DNA of 64,000 nucleotides from Owenia fusiformis. Its lineage: Eukaryota > Annelida > Polychaeta > Sabellida > Oweniidae. Below, piece after piece: positions 24,801 through 39,800 of the stretch; positions within the stretch are counted from its first letter, which is position 1; every line of letters begins with the position of its first letter. The translations under genes were made by a program, and so were the position numbers. The notes below the pieces were generated by a model, which was given only the letters and a program-made list of their open reading frames with translations, was not told where the DNA came from and ran no database searches. The DNA lies in assembly GCA_903813345.2 (NCBI GenBank), contig CAIIXF020000009.1, positions 19,243,759 to 19,307,758 on the forward strand, written 5' to 3'.

Positions 24801-27800
24801 CTGTCAATCAGACTTTGATGTGAACTTTGCGGCCGCAGGAAATAAACAAAGCCTCTCGAAAATTACACTTTTCAAGTTACGATTTCTCTAAAAATATAAG
24901 ACCAATTAAGATGTTCTTCACACCGTTAAAAAACAGAATTCAACTTCAATTTAGGAAATAATTCCAAAACTAAATGAACGTGTACTTTTCTCTGTATTTG
25001 ACCTGAAAGAACATGAGTAACTTAGAATTAATAAATATTTACGGCCAATTACCGGACAATGATAAAACACGCTGGTCGGGTTGACATTACTTTTTAAATC
25101 GTCTCTTATTTAAAACTTTAATTCCAAATGAAATACAATCCTGTTTTCAACAATATTCCTGGTAAAATAGGTAATACAATTCACTGGGACTGACGTAATT
25201 CAAAACTTTTTAAATCTAAAATCAAATTGAGAAAAACGAAAGCAAACATGAAAGGGGGTTCATAGGGGTCTTGGAAATCCATATACACTATTTTTCACAA
25301 GACCCTCAGTCTTATACCATTTACAGCATTTTTCACCCCTTTTACATGTATAACATACAGTGTATGCAATCGGGTAAATAATATATCTGTACGATAATTT
25401 TGAAATTACCGTTGAGAAAAGTTTGGATAATATTCAGAAGGAAATAACATAATGCAAGAATCCACGTAGTACCAAATGTATAATCATACGGCAAATAGGC
25501 AGTACACAGCCCCGAAGCCAGGGGAGGGGGGGGGGTTCGGAGGGTGACTTTGGAATTTTTGAAAAAGTGACCCCCCCCCCTGGGAAATCCTGGTTACTGT
25601 CCTGGCATATGGCATATAGAGACTACTATATAGAGATCTGGATTACCCCCATAAATGTGGGACTGATTTTTCAAATCACCCCCACAACCAGGCCCGTAGC
25701 CAGAGGGGGAGCTGGTGGAGCGGAGCTCCCCCTCTGGCCAGAGATTCTTTCAAAATCATGCAGTTTTTCACCATTCTGAGAATTTTTTTCATGATTATTA
25801 GCCAAAATTGTGAAAAAGCTTCCCCTGGAAAAAAGCTGGCTACGGGCAAGCCCCCACAACTACTTGTGTATTGAAATCCCAAATTTATGGGGATAAGCTG
25901 GATCTGCAGTATTCGTTCAAACTGCCTTTAAATTTCATAATAGGTTTCTTTAATTCTTTTAAAACATATGTTTATTTAACTTATACGATGCCACATAAGA
26001 TAAATGTTGCCCCCTCTTATGCAGCCATACACAATCGATTTTCACCCTCCTCTTATACGATAACCCTATAAAACCCCCATGAAAGCGAAAGAGAGTAACC
26101 GGGCACGAAAAGAAAAATGGAAAAATATAAATGCGACACCTGAATTATCCCACCGTTTGGTAAGTCATGTGAGATATAACTTCAAATACAAAGAGTAAAG
26201 ATATATAAAACATCCATGACTTGATATTAAGAGGTAACATGCGACAAGTAAACATTATATTAAGTCATTAGTCAAGTAGTCGGGCCCCCGGCTCAGATTT
26301 CGAAACAGGATTTTTCTCGCCGATGGATGGACCCAAATAATGCAATGAAATAGGGAGCATATTCGCATATCTGCGACCATTCATCTTGTAAGGTGCTACT
26401 TTCTATCTTCCTTTTAAATCAGATAAAACACACTAACAATCGATAATCTTTGCACAGTTAACGATCAAACATTGGGCTTCTTCATACTTCTGCTTTCTGA
26501 TGAGCCACCTAATCTTTTCACTCACTCGATTTTTATACATGTTCCCGGGCCTGTGGGAACGATCATTCTGAACAGTGCGTTAGTGCGCTAGCGCGTTAGC
26601 GCGTAGCGCGTGTTTTCATTATAACCGTCACTGTAGAATGTTTTGGTTCAAGCTAAAGTAGATCTTGATGCAGGGATTTAACCCAAATAGTTAAATGAAT
26701 AGAAGTTTGGGGTATTTAGGTCAGACTCTTGCAATCAGGCCTTCATACTTGTTGATTTGTTGACAAAACTTGTATGTGTTGGAACATTATCTATCTACTT
26801 ATAAACAGATTTGATTTGTGCAGGTGTGCTGCGAACCTCTATAGCATGTGGATATCTTAAATCATCTGAAAGTTTTATTATTCTCTTTCCGAATTTTCAT
26901 CTGAAGTTATGATTACAAGTGTCCCAAGGCTAGAAGTGTTATTACTGTATAAAATGAAGCTCTTTAAAGATTTGGAATTATACTCTTAAAGGTAACTAAC
27001 TATAACCATGAAAAACCATGAATATTTTTATTCATCAATTCGAGAGAAGTATACTTTTGAAACCCTTTCACATTTTCCCTGCCACCTTGGATAAATCAGG
27101 ACCATCAAGATTTCTTTTCATTTATATTTCATGAGCAACTTTACTATTACCCATGAATTTTTTATATGCTAGTTTTATTTCGCTTATATTAGCCAATATA
27201 AAGCAAATTGCAGAAATACAAACCAGACTATCATAATCTTAGACGTCATTAAGATTATTTCTTAGTTTATAATAACTGGCAGTCAACATACCAAAGCATC
27301 CGCAAAAAACAAAACATCAAACAAGTTCTGAGGAAACATAAAACATTGGTCATCTTAAAGTGAGTGAAAGTAGTTTTTAATTTGAAAAAAGTTGTACATT
27401 TTCACTTTCAAGTTATGATTAATGTGTATTTGATCCCATCGGCTGAGTGAAACTTGTAGTTGTTGAATAGAGAAGAATTAATGAGACTGGCAGTGTAAAG
27501 AGTGGCAGAGTAAAGGAGTGATATATCTATAATAGATACATTTGCTCGCACTTCAAAGCTAAGCTCACATATCAATTTTGATGTAAGACACTAAAAAGTT
27601 ACTTTTTTTGTCATGAAAGTGCATTTGTCGTAATAAAATGAAAAATGACTTGTGTTTTACTCAACGGAGTCCGGATGTTTATCAAAATCAAGCTGAGTAA
27701 ATCAAAGCTCTGAGTTAGACCCAACTTATGTTTTTGTTACAAATTAACTTTAGTTATAACTTAGTTTTTGTTGCTTGAAAGAGAAAAGAGGATTTTTTAC

Positions 27801-30800
27801 AGTATACAAAACGCCTCTTCATATAAAAGGTGTTTTCTTATGAGTGAAGCTTTCTTTGTATAGTCCCAAAATAAGGAAGGTCTCATACCCCCTTAAGTTT
27901 CAGAGGAAAGAACATGACATCACTGTGTTTTACACAAAGGCCACAATAGGTCAGGCTGCCACCATGGACCACATAGCAAATTCAGGGTTCTTTATAGTAT
28001 AGTGAGTGTTTATATGCAGAATGCTTGCTTTGCGGGTTCCTCAGCTCAATATCCTCACATAGATCTGGTAAAGGTCAGATGTTTTACTTGAATAAATGTT
28101 GATGAATGCATTGAATAGGTAAACACATAAAACTTTGGGATCCCAGAATCCTTTAACAACTTTATTAGCAAGTCTTTTAGGCACAATATTGAGAATCTTA
28201 TGAAGAAATATGGGATTGATAAAGCTCTTGTGTTTTAACAGATGTAGTGTTTGGAATATATGATTTTCATCAGGATTGAGTGAGGCTGTACCTCAAGTCA
28301 TATTTCCAGAAAAAACACATTCTAGTATTCGACATTATGTCTATTATCACCTAGATGTAGGTCAAAACTGAAGCAAATAAATATTTATAAACAGTTTATA
28401 ACCTGGAAGCTTTATTCATACCAGTTAAATTCTGTCATTATAAGACAGGTTAATCAATTTGAAAAATTAAGTTAATAGTTTTCTTGTCATGAAGTGCAAA
28501 CTTATTCTGACTTCATCACATTCCAAATTAGTTAAGGTGCAGCTTGTCATCAGAACTTGCATCAAATTAGCTCTATTTCCTATGTGTTATCAATACTGTG
28601 TATTTTTAAACCCTATTTATTAATGTCAAGCGAATACTTTATTTAAATAGATTGCAGGTTTTCTACTTATTTGATGTATTGGTAATTAGGTTGTGAGAGA
28701 TATGCATGTTAAGAGCTGTCTTAGCAAATATTGAATTTTCTTTAATTTTGGAGTCTTCAGAAGCATGTCATTTACAGAAACTGTTAATGTAGGTTTAAAG
28801 CACAATCCTGTTGTCTAATGTTGATTCACCATGCCTTGAATATATGACATAGTTTTACATGATTCAAGAACTCTTTATTTATTATGTATTTCCAGTGATG
28901 GTGTACCAATACATGGGAGATACTCGATCAGGAAGTCAAAGCGAATACAGAGGTCAATGCACAGAGATGCTGCCAAGAACAAAGATACATCACTGAATAT
29001 GCTGCTTGTAAAACCAGTAAGTACCTCTCTATTTAGTGCCTCCATTTAGTACCTTTATAGTACTAATACCTCTCTTCTGTAGTGGCAGGGACGCTTGTCC
29101 AGGTTTCACAGTTGTTGTGTTTTTAATTGTTGCCACTAGTGCATCTGATTCCCCAATATATCAAATACCTAATGGAAAATATAGTTGCCTGATTCAGGAG
29201 ATTAAGTATCAAGAAATGTTTCTTTAATCTTTAGTTAGATCACAGTTGCTCGTTGCATTATAATAATTAGAAACAAAGCTAAAGCTTTCATGTCCTATCT
29301 AATTTCACAAAACAAGTGAAAAGATTTGCATTTCAATAGAAAACCTCTGCTATTCTGTTCCTGAAACGAACTACAAACGATAGAAAATTATGTTCAAAGG
29401 AAGTGTTATTGTTGCAAAATAATCTGATAATGTTGATTTTTATGGAATGTCCCTTGATTTATTTGCCAATGTTTTATTTTAGCGAACTGAAAGAGCACCC
29501 AAAGATCGCAATATTGCTGAAACTGATCCTGCCAAATTTGCTTCTGACCTGATCGATCGCCTGTTGTCTGTAAAAGACAAACGCGAGGCGGATGAGCGCA
29601 TGGAATCAATGTTGGGTCGAGTAAGCGCAAGTGAGGTAAGAGTCTATCGCATATCTAGTTATTATCAGGTCATTTAGTTCTATCTGTGTTGCAGTTTCAA
29701 TGCAAGTTTTAATTTCAGGAAAGTGTCACTCATTTATTTAAACATCTCAGAAGAGATTCTTCAAAGGAAATACCTGTTATCTCATTTATTGCTGAACTAG
29801 AGACGATGTCCTCCCATAATCCCTTATTCAAACCATGTGACTTAATCTATCCAATTAGAATTGAGCCTTCATATCATATATTGCCAAGCATAATGGGAAT
29901 ATCCGATTGCTTTGTTAGGGAAATTAAAACTTAAAAGTTCGTCAACAAGTGAGAATTTGTTAGCGGCAATTGACTTCACTTGGTTTATGCTGATATTGAG
30001 AGCACTCGACAGGACTTGTTACAACCTATTAGATCAAATACTTCTCTATTATTGCGATGTCCTCTGACAGCACGCTAGTTCTGTAGAATTTGTTACTTTG
30101 TTGCTGACTTTCATCATTGTGTATCGTTTGTTCTCCGGCCTTTATAGACAGCCTCAAAGCTTTGATGACGAGTTTCAAAGTATAAGGTGGGCTGCGTTAT
30201 GAAATATAGATTTACTTCATCAGTGACTGAGGAGAGATGTGATGAATGTAAAACAATGAAACATCTAAGATTTCATAGCTTCCAATTGCTGAATATTAAA
30301 GTGAGACCCCAATCTCAATTGCAGACCCTTTCATATCGTAGACACTAAATGATGTATTTTCGCCTGGATTGCGCCTCAGTTGAAATAACTGATTTATGAG
30401 GAGAGCTGCATCAGTTTTGTACTTTATAATTGGTCATTAAAAATCATCCTTTGTGATGGTTCTCACAAGAAAAATATAGTTTTGTCATAAGGTTTATCAA
30501 GTGTTTGATGTCTTGAACATGGAATAGAAGTTGCTCATAAAGAATCAAGATGAAGAAGATAATTCACTTTGATGCATTTTATATAATGATGACTTATACC
30601 CCTCATCTTGTCAATGTCATCATTTTACATTTACTTCAGCAATATTAGGTCAGAAATCATTAATTCATAATGCCTGGTGAAATATTCGGCATTACCCTTT
30701 CAAGTTCACATTCACAAGTTTAAGATAAATATACTTGAAAGTTAATATTTCACTTAATAAAATGTAAACACCAAATCAATAAGCATTTGTTCTGACAGAT

Positions 30801-33800
30801 ACTTAGCAAAGGTTATGTTAAAGATCAAATTTTTATCAGACTGAAATTCTTTTCAAAAGTTAAAAATGAAAAAGTTTTTATTTGAAGTTTACTTAATTTG
30901 AGTCCAGTTCAAGAATTAACAAAATCAACTCTTTGACGAATGTGAATTTTCTAACAACGAGACCATTCTTAACTTTAATGTGAGACTTGTGTTGGTGATA
31001 AATAGCAAGAAATCAAATGTTTGTGAGTTGACCGGCAAACTGATATCAAAGACTTGGAAAACATCCTAAGTCCCCCAAGTGTTTTATAAACACATTTAGC
31101 GCTAACACTATTACCCCGTAAACTCCAGAAGAAACAAACTCTACTTTGATGCAACGCATTGAAAAACAAAAGCTTTTCAGCCTATTATATGATTAGATGG
31201 CATAAACTGCTAAGATTCTGAACTGGGGAACTTTACTTTGATGTTAAGATCAAAGGAGAAGGTGACAATATTCTACATGCAATATTTAACTTAACCTCCC
31301 CTCTATGGCCATCCAGCTATCAACTTGATTAATACTCAAATTCATCATTCACCTCTCTACTAATCTTAGCGCAATAATTTCATTGAGCTGTTTACAGACA
31401 GTATGATGTCATATAAAAGTGACGTTGATTAGTGGCTAGCTCTGCGAAAGTGTCAGTCAAGCTCTGATTCAGTGGCCACTCTCAGGGTAAAGGAGTCATG
31501 TTTGTGTCATCATTTCTCATCCCTGAAGAACAAATTGGACAGATCACACGACATAGATTAACATTGTGTTTAAGTTAAATAGTTATTTTGCTGGATTGAT
31601 GATGTTGTATAAAGGGATCTAGATAACGGGATCAAAGCCTGCTTATGTTTGATGTTTCCTGGTTATTGATTTCTACATTCTATACTGGACACTCACTGGT
31701 TGGATGAAATCACCAATTGGCCTTTAGAACAGATAGCATGTATCATTGTCATATACATGATGCAAATTCATTTATTATTGGAATTGGACTCTCTCCTTCA
31801 TTTTGAGATAGTAATCACCGAAAATTGGTCACTTGAATTGCTAGTGAGTTGCGGGTGGGTACGAGAGAAGAGCAAAATTAGCTGTAGATACAGCGCCCAC
31901 TGTGAGGGCTCTCTAGAACGGAGGTGCTAAAGTTTGATCACAACAATCATCATAGCACCAGCAGCTATTTAAGCATCAGAGATATTAATTAAATAATTTC
32001 AATTGTTGCTAGCAGTTGCTGAGACATTTGCATGCATACTGCAATACCAGCTATTAGTCATTAGTGGAAAGGAGGGCTTTAAACTGCAAGCGTGTGCGTT
32101 GTATAGAGACACACTTCTACCTTGACGTGAGGCATCATCGACCCGTGGATTGTCATTTTCAACAAATTATTCCATTGGAGTTGAAGCCAACTCAGATGGA
32201 GGAGCTTTTAGCAATTAGACAAAATATTTTGAACAATTCAAAAACAATGTTCGATATGAGCACTGGGATGGATTTATTCCACACGCGGCATCATTTCCGA
32301 GATATAGGTTTGAAATATGCGATTAAGGAGCATCCTTATATGAACACGGTTCATGAAGTTGAAAATATGGAGATGACAAATGAAGGCTTAGATGAAATGC
32401 ATACCGAATTTGAGGATATTTCTGATAATTTTGAAAACAGGAATAATTGTGAAGATATTTCAGAAAAATATATAGACATGAGAAATGAATGTTTAGCGTG
32501 TTGCGATGAGGACATCTTTTTCTATAAAAACCTGGATTACAATATTCCATCAGCTCATTGTGAACTTTCAACAATTGAAGAGGTGGTTATTTATATCATT
32601 TCATTCCACACTAAATTCAAAGGAATCATTTTTAATTAAGTATCGGTTGTTTGAAATATTAGCTATGTTTCACACTCATTTTTATTGTTTTTGATAAATT
32701 GCAGCAAGAAAAAAGTTCTATGGTTGTTCAAAGCAATAATTTCATTAGATTTTAGAAGCATCAACTTGATATAAAAAGCTAATTAGATTGTTCCATGGAG
32801 GTTCCCTTTGAAGTGAACACAATCTAATATTAATGCTTCTTTGATATGAGATGATATTTAATATGGACAATTAATTTGTTTTCATCATTAAAAATGGCAT
32901 TAAGTTAGATTGTATTGCAATTACTTAAATCATTGTTTGAAACCTTTTGATGCTTTATGATTTATATGAATATCATATCATCTGAGAGAATTGCATTATG
33001 GGATATGTACTGTACTCTTATATCAGCAGTGTTGTCTTTACCCATTCTGGTTTTATATTTTATGTTGGACTAATTACTCTGATTGTTAATCATTTCTTTA
33101 TCTATGATTGTTTGTTGCATTATGGGATATGTCATGTGATTCCAGGGTGAGGAGTCTTGTATGGACGCACGGAGTATCTCGATGGCATCATCGGTGTCTA
33201 AATCGGCACTTGCCCCTCCTGCTGCTGATGTCCCCAACGCGACGCTCGCATTTCAGAAGTTAATGGAAACAGTAGGTGGAGCGGACGAATCAGCACAAAG
33301 TATCCTTGAGGACCATTGTTCCCGTGTATGGGAGAGTTCAGCCGGGCAGACACCCAGCCGCTCTCCCGGGCGTCATAGTCCAAAAGAAAAATCTCCAGAT
33401 AGGGCTGCTCGAATACAACACAGCTTACCTGGGACCCTACATAAGCCTCATAAAAATAAAAAAGACAAAGAATACTTGTCGACATACTCTGGGGATAGTG
33501 GGGTTGGCGACGATAAATCTGGCCTTGCACATACACCTATGTACAGTAGCTTAGATAATTATGGGCATGGGCACAAACATATTCACCATGTTCATCATCA
33601 TCATCACCATATTAGCAAAGACTTTAAAAGTAAGCACCTTACTGCTATGGAAATAGAAGCCCAAAGGCGCGCATACCCTTCCCTTATATACAAAGGGGAG
33701 GCTGGTAAATTCTCCATGGAGGGACTTCAAGACCAGGTTGTAAAGCAACAACAGGGGAGGGGGAGGCCCAGCAAAAAGACTTCAACAGCGAAGACAAAGA

Positions 33801-36800
33801 GTTCAGAAACTAGCAGTAACATAGATAGTGGGGTCAGCATGGTGTATGATAAACCAAAACATGATCTATTGCCGAATCCAAGTGATCCAAATAACACCAA
33901 GTAAGTGCAATATTTTTTTTATATTTATCTTACTAAATATACATTCATGCAGAACCTGCAGTATGGTAGTTTAAGGCACCATGGTGACAAATGCAATACT
34001 CGATATTCAAGTTTTGTAGTCTTGCATCGTGCTTATGTGCTCCCCTCAGTTTCTCTTGAACACACTCACACTGACACCTATTGGTGAAATAGATAGGGTA
34101 GGGGGACCACAGACTTGCTGCATGAATATTGCTTTGTTTCATATTTGATTTCAATTAAATGATTTTTGTTTTGAAAACATGATTTAAATTATGTGTTCCT
34201 GTTGTGTGAGGTTATGTGAAAAAACTTGACTGTAAGATTGAGTAGAATGTTAAACAGCTTATAAGGGTGGAATAGTTGTGTTGTCAAAATAATGTTAGAA
34301 TTATCATAAATCTTCCAGCTCCACCCATACCCCAGTGTGCCTTGGTAAAATGTACATAGAGCAGAGGTCATCCCTTGGAATAGATCTCAGATTTTAAGGC
34401 CAGGGTTTACACAGAGCAATGTTTTTTGTGAGCATTAATATATTTGTTAATATCTCTATGGGCGGTTCAGGCTCAAAGTGACATATATGTACCTGTACTG
34501 TGATGTGCAAGGGTTCATGGTTGGTAAGATTATATTCAGTTCAAGGTGGATTGAGTCACAGCTTTGTAATGTTACTGCCTGTCCAAGACTCCCAGTAAGT
34601 ACCTGTGATGGATAACAACAGTTGTTCAACAATTGCTGCTACTTGTTTCGGGTTTTCCTGGGATACCTCACAAAATCTGAAGAATTGTTCACTCTAAAAT
34701 ACATGGTCCATCATTCAAGTTAGCTGCAACTCTGCGAAACTTTTTCATAAAAGTGTAAACTGTAGAAGATAAATGAAAAACTGGAATTTCGTCATCTGCA
34801 GAAAGTGGAATGGTTAGGCCACTGTGAAAAACACATGCAGAGATGGCATAGTGGCCATTGGGTGATTCCAAGTAAAATAGTTTCTACATGTTTATTTATT
34901 ATCTCCTTCTTAATTACCTTATTATCTATTCTTATCATATCATAGTTATCTCAAGTTGCTTGTAACTTGTCAATAGCTGTTTAAAGAACATCCTTATACC
35001 TTCTCTAGTTCCTAATGCCACACCCCTTACCAAGGCCCTTTTGTTATGCATCCCTTGCCTTGGGGCTTGTGTCTACCAGTACCACACCCCTTGTCCATTT
35101 TTATCCCATATCCCTTACCCTTACCCATTATCTTACATGTTATCCCTTACCTTGTTTCATATATCTCGTCTTTTAGCCATTTTCTTATGTCATACTTTTT
35201 AAACACACCCTTTGTTCAATTCTTATGTCACACTTTCTATTATTCAGTTTTTTGTCATGCGCTTTGGCTCCATTGAAATAACTCTCACATCTCAAATATT
35301 CAATTGAGATTCAGATGAATGAATGGTTAAAATCCCAAGCAACATAATCAAGAAGATATATTCTCTCTCTTGGCTGCAAGGTTGGCTCATTGTTGCATGG
35401 ATCAATAGCAAGAGGACCTGAAGTTGATGCCGTTAATTACTCGACTGTCAATATCTAGCCCTACCATGTCCACCTATCAATCATGGCTTTAATGCTGGCG
35501 TATAGATAATTACACATCAAAGGGAAATTCCAGCAAACAAATGAACTCTATGATACCCTGTTAACTTTCTGGTTTAGTCCATGATTGCTATAGATCTACA
35601 GTTTATTCTGTTGGACTTAGTAAGAAATATTCATTTGTTGGTTTTGTGTGGGATCATGCTCAAAGGCATTTGCTTCTGCTTCGGCAAAGGGTTTGATAAT
35701 GGAATAAGGAGGTTTTCTTCCAATGTAAGATTTGGTCCAAGGTTTTTCTGGTTACAGCTTCAGCTGAAAATATAATCTAGTGGGTGTTCTGAAATGTAAC
35801 ATTGGCACTCTTTGATGATTCTATACCACCAGCAGAGGGACAACTTATCTTGCTTTGAACATATGAAGTATTAAGGAAGAAAATTCCACAAAAATCACTT
35901 TACAAGAGAGCAAGTATGATATCATTCAAAGTTATAATTTTGCGTTTCCTTCATCTGTTATCCTTCAGTCATTTTTGCTGTTCTGTGATGTGGGGAGCTT
36001 GTGTGGAATGAATACTACTCAGCATTTAGGGGAACATTTGGTCATTTTCGATTTCACCAATGAAATATTTCTGATAGTTCAGCTAGTCAGATTGCTTGAT
36101 CAATAATTAACTTGGAATTGTTTCAGTAACAAATGGGTGAAAAATGGAAACTATCCAGTACAGTCAAAGGTATTAGTTTATCGAAACATTTAAAGCTTCT
36201 CATTTACACATGATTAGAGATTGCCGTTTGATGTCGGATCAGTACTCAATAAGCCTTTGCATCTAAAACGAATTCTGGCACTCTACAGCTTGAGATACGA
36301 ATTGCTTGAATCAATGATTCTTTGTTATAATAAAAAATAGTTTTCTGGTTATATAAAGAGAGTCATGCTCGATGGAATTTGACTCATCATCTCAAAAAGA
36401 TATTGATAAAAACAGTTAATGGTAATAAATAAGAGCAGGCATTGGTAGGGTCAGTTGTTTTTGGATGTATTGAGGGTTTCTCAGGGTTCAAAGGGGGTCA
36501 CAGTCATAGGGCAATTAGGGTTTATATATAGCCCATTTGTGTTTTTTGCTAATTAACCTACCAACGAGCCTGAAGAAGATCATTCAATGAAATTATTATT
36601 TCAAAAGAACCCACATAAATCAATACAAATAAAAAACAGAGAAATAGATTTTTCTTGGAGAGGTATTTGAAAACTTATGCTCATAAACAACTACATTATC
36701 ATTACCATCATTCTGAAAAAAATGTATATCTTTGCTTTTGTAATATTATGAATTAGTAGAAATGGAACACAACAATTTTCTAAAAAGTTGTGTTTAAACA

Positions 36801-39800
36801 GACGTTGGTGATTAATGGTGCTGCATGTGATTAATGGACACGCAGTGTGTTCATAGTGTATTGATAAAACACATGTATTGTGTGCAATACATCCAGATTA
36901 ACTAGATAGCTTTGAAGTGACACTAGACAGATGAGCGTTAATGATGCCATGATTCCAACTTGTTCTTTGATCTTTCCTCCACACAATGCTTCTACCCTTG
37001 CAGACTGAATCACATTGTGGAGGCGTCTTTTGCCTTTATTGAAATATCAAAAACGGAATACTCTTCCTTGTTGATTTTTGTGATTCAGATGCATGGGAAC
37101 TTGTGGCGAAAGTTACTCTTTGTTTTTTATTTAGTTTTGTGTTCATTTTGTGCAATTATCCTGGAAAAGTAAGAAATGTTAGACAGTTTATTTAAAGGGA
37201 TTGATCAATATTCTTAGCAAGTTCTCTACATCCAGCTTGATTTCTAAAGGTTTAATTGTTTTTAGATTTCCATGCCGCGATTTGATTAGAGGTTCCTGAA
37301 ATCTGCGATTCAGATATGTTGGAAACGAGAAATTATCCGTTATTGAGATTATTTGTATTTTATGTTATTTGTTATTGATGTCATGGCGCTTTGTCTTTTT
37401 ATGTACACATCCTATAATATTGAGGAACTTCAAAGGCAGGGTAGTCACATTAAATAGTTATTAGGAGGATATGATATTACATTTAATGCATGATTACACT
37501 TAATTGGTCTATTCAACTGCTTATAATCACTCAAAAAGTAAAGAAAATATTGAGAGCTTGTTACTCAGTGAAATATTTATACTGCGGCACTGACATATAA
37601 GAATGATTAAGTATCTTCCTTGACAATAAAAAGCTTTCAAAGAAATTAAAACTTTTTTTAAATAAGATGAAAAGGAAAATAATTGACAGGCCCCAAGGTA
37701 AATAAGACAACTGATATTATACAGTGCTGGGGGTAAATTGTTTAATAACTGAATACTTGAATTGTTCCTAGGCCCTATTGCCAGCCCCTAGTTTTGTCAT
37801 TGAGTACTGCACTCATTTAATACAAATCATGCCATGCATACTGGTGCATTTGTCTGCACCCTCAACAAGTAGAAGAAAAAATGATAACTGGTTTTCATTT
37901 GGAGCATAGTCAGTATCACTACAAGTAAAGCACGAGGAAATCATAACACAGTGATCTCCCCAGCATTAAAGCAAGTGGGCGCAGAACCCACCTGAGATTT
38001 TGAAAATTGGCCAGCACCCACCTGAAAATATATTTGCACCCACTTGAAATTAAGAAAAATCATAAGAATTGGCATATTTTGACCAATTTTGGTCTGAATT
38101 GTGAAAATGAGAATTTTGCACCCACCACCAGAAAAAATCCTTGGGAGATTACGATAACATGTGCTAAATTATTTAAAACATGGCTGGAAAGTTGAGAACT
38201 ATAAGATGTGTTTCTGTACAGTATATAGGTGGTTCATGTGATGATAGGTCCATGGCTTCACTTGCAGGTGTGGGGTCTATTGATGGTAATATATACCAGG
38301 TAGCAATCAACAGACATTAATCAACTTATTGTGTTGCCCCTGATGCTCTATACTTTCATTATACTCAATCAGGGCCAGCTTGGAATAGATACAGGACACA
38401 TCATGTGTATGAGATCAGGGATTAGGTTATTGCATCATAAAGATGAATGTAATCCATATGGGCAATAATGTCTAGTGAAACATGGCCCAAGCATGGTGTT
38501 CTTGTCAGGAAAACTACACTAACTCTTTTATGAATGTAGGGTGGTCTGTATCTGCTTGTATCACAAGAAGCATTTACCCATAATTCTATCTATACATCAC
38601 ATGGTATCAATTGACCAACTGTCCATGATATTGAATGCAATATCATGGGATCTGCTTACCTCTTTTACAGTACTATCTACACCAAATGGCCAGGCCTGAT
38701 GCTCTTATATGTAATGTAATAGCATTAATAGGCCAATAGAGAAAATAAGGAGGCCCTAAATTTCAATTTTATGTTACCATAGGGGCTATCTGCCAAGGCT
38801 GTTAGTGGTGGAATGTCAGGAGAGAGGTCCCTTTGTTTGGACCTGGGTGGTTCCATTACATTGATTAGAGAGGCAGCTTAGTACAAACTTCATGGTACCC
38901 TACCAAACCATTTCAGATGTTGATTTCAATTTAAAGTTTTATATATACAAAACTGTCCAACTTATCCATCATCCATTTCTCTTATGTTTATAGTTATTTG
39001 TTTCTTTGGTTGCCTATTTGCTCATTTTATGGCGGTAAATGAGAGATTTGAAACTTATGATAGTCTAAGTAAGGTGGTTATTGTTCACATCTTTCTACAC
39101 ATCCTACTCATGACAACATATGGTAGAAACCTGTTCAATTTGTCTCATGAATTGAGTTTTCTGCAGTTTTTAGACCAGGTTTTGTTTGAAATTGACACTG
39201 CAAATATTGTGTCTTGCATATTAGGGTAATCAGCCAGTATTTTATTGTATTGAAATGAGTATTCTGTGCAGGTCATGCATTATGGATATCATTTTTGAAT
39301 ACTAGATTCATATCTAAATAGCAAATAGATCTGTGATTTTTTTGAATATCAATTTTGCCTTTGATGTTAAGATTTTCATCCGACCCTTTGAACATTTCTG
39401 AATAAATCCTGTTATTGATTCTGGCTTTAAAACGGAAGAGAAGATGAATCTGGAAATTTGAAATATGATGTAGAAGATTATTTGAAGCTTTCCCGAAACT
39501 TATCATCTGTCCGTTTCTAAGATTTCGTATGTCAAGAATTTGCAGGGAATAGCATACCACAGCCCTATCATGTTAGTTTTACATCTAGCTGTTGTGTAAT
39601 CCCCATCATACACAATTTTATTTAAAGATGAAATAAATGAAAAATACTACAATTTTATGTATACATTTTCTGAGGAGAATAGAGACCAGAGGCTTGGTGC
39701 AAGACTAAGCAAGTATGATACTACCATGCATGTTTCAACTGCCAACTGCATTCGTCTCTGACATGGAGAATGAAATCAATGTTAAAGATGGTGCATGTAC

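Larger units (their letters stand above)
14005..28895 (+). other. Axin intron 2 (14.9 kb)
   Basis: The longest intron. It contains a 1.15-kb inverted-repeat element (16981-18134), a tandem repeat (23496-23665), a 2.04-kb transposon (24587-26626) with nested repeats, and about 17 CTTTGAT/ATCAAAG heptamers, including perfect TCF-type nonamers at 16387, 19193, 21802 and 22484. No coding exon was recognised outside the mobile elements. Confidence 0.6.

Noticed and set aside
33198-33536. 112-codon minus-strand frame
   Set aside because: Antisense to Axin coding exon 5; arises from its codon composition.
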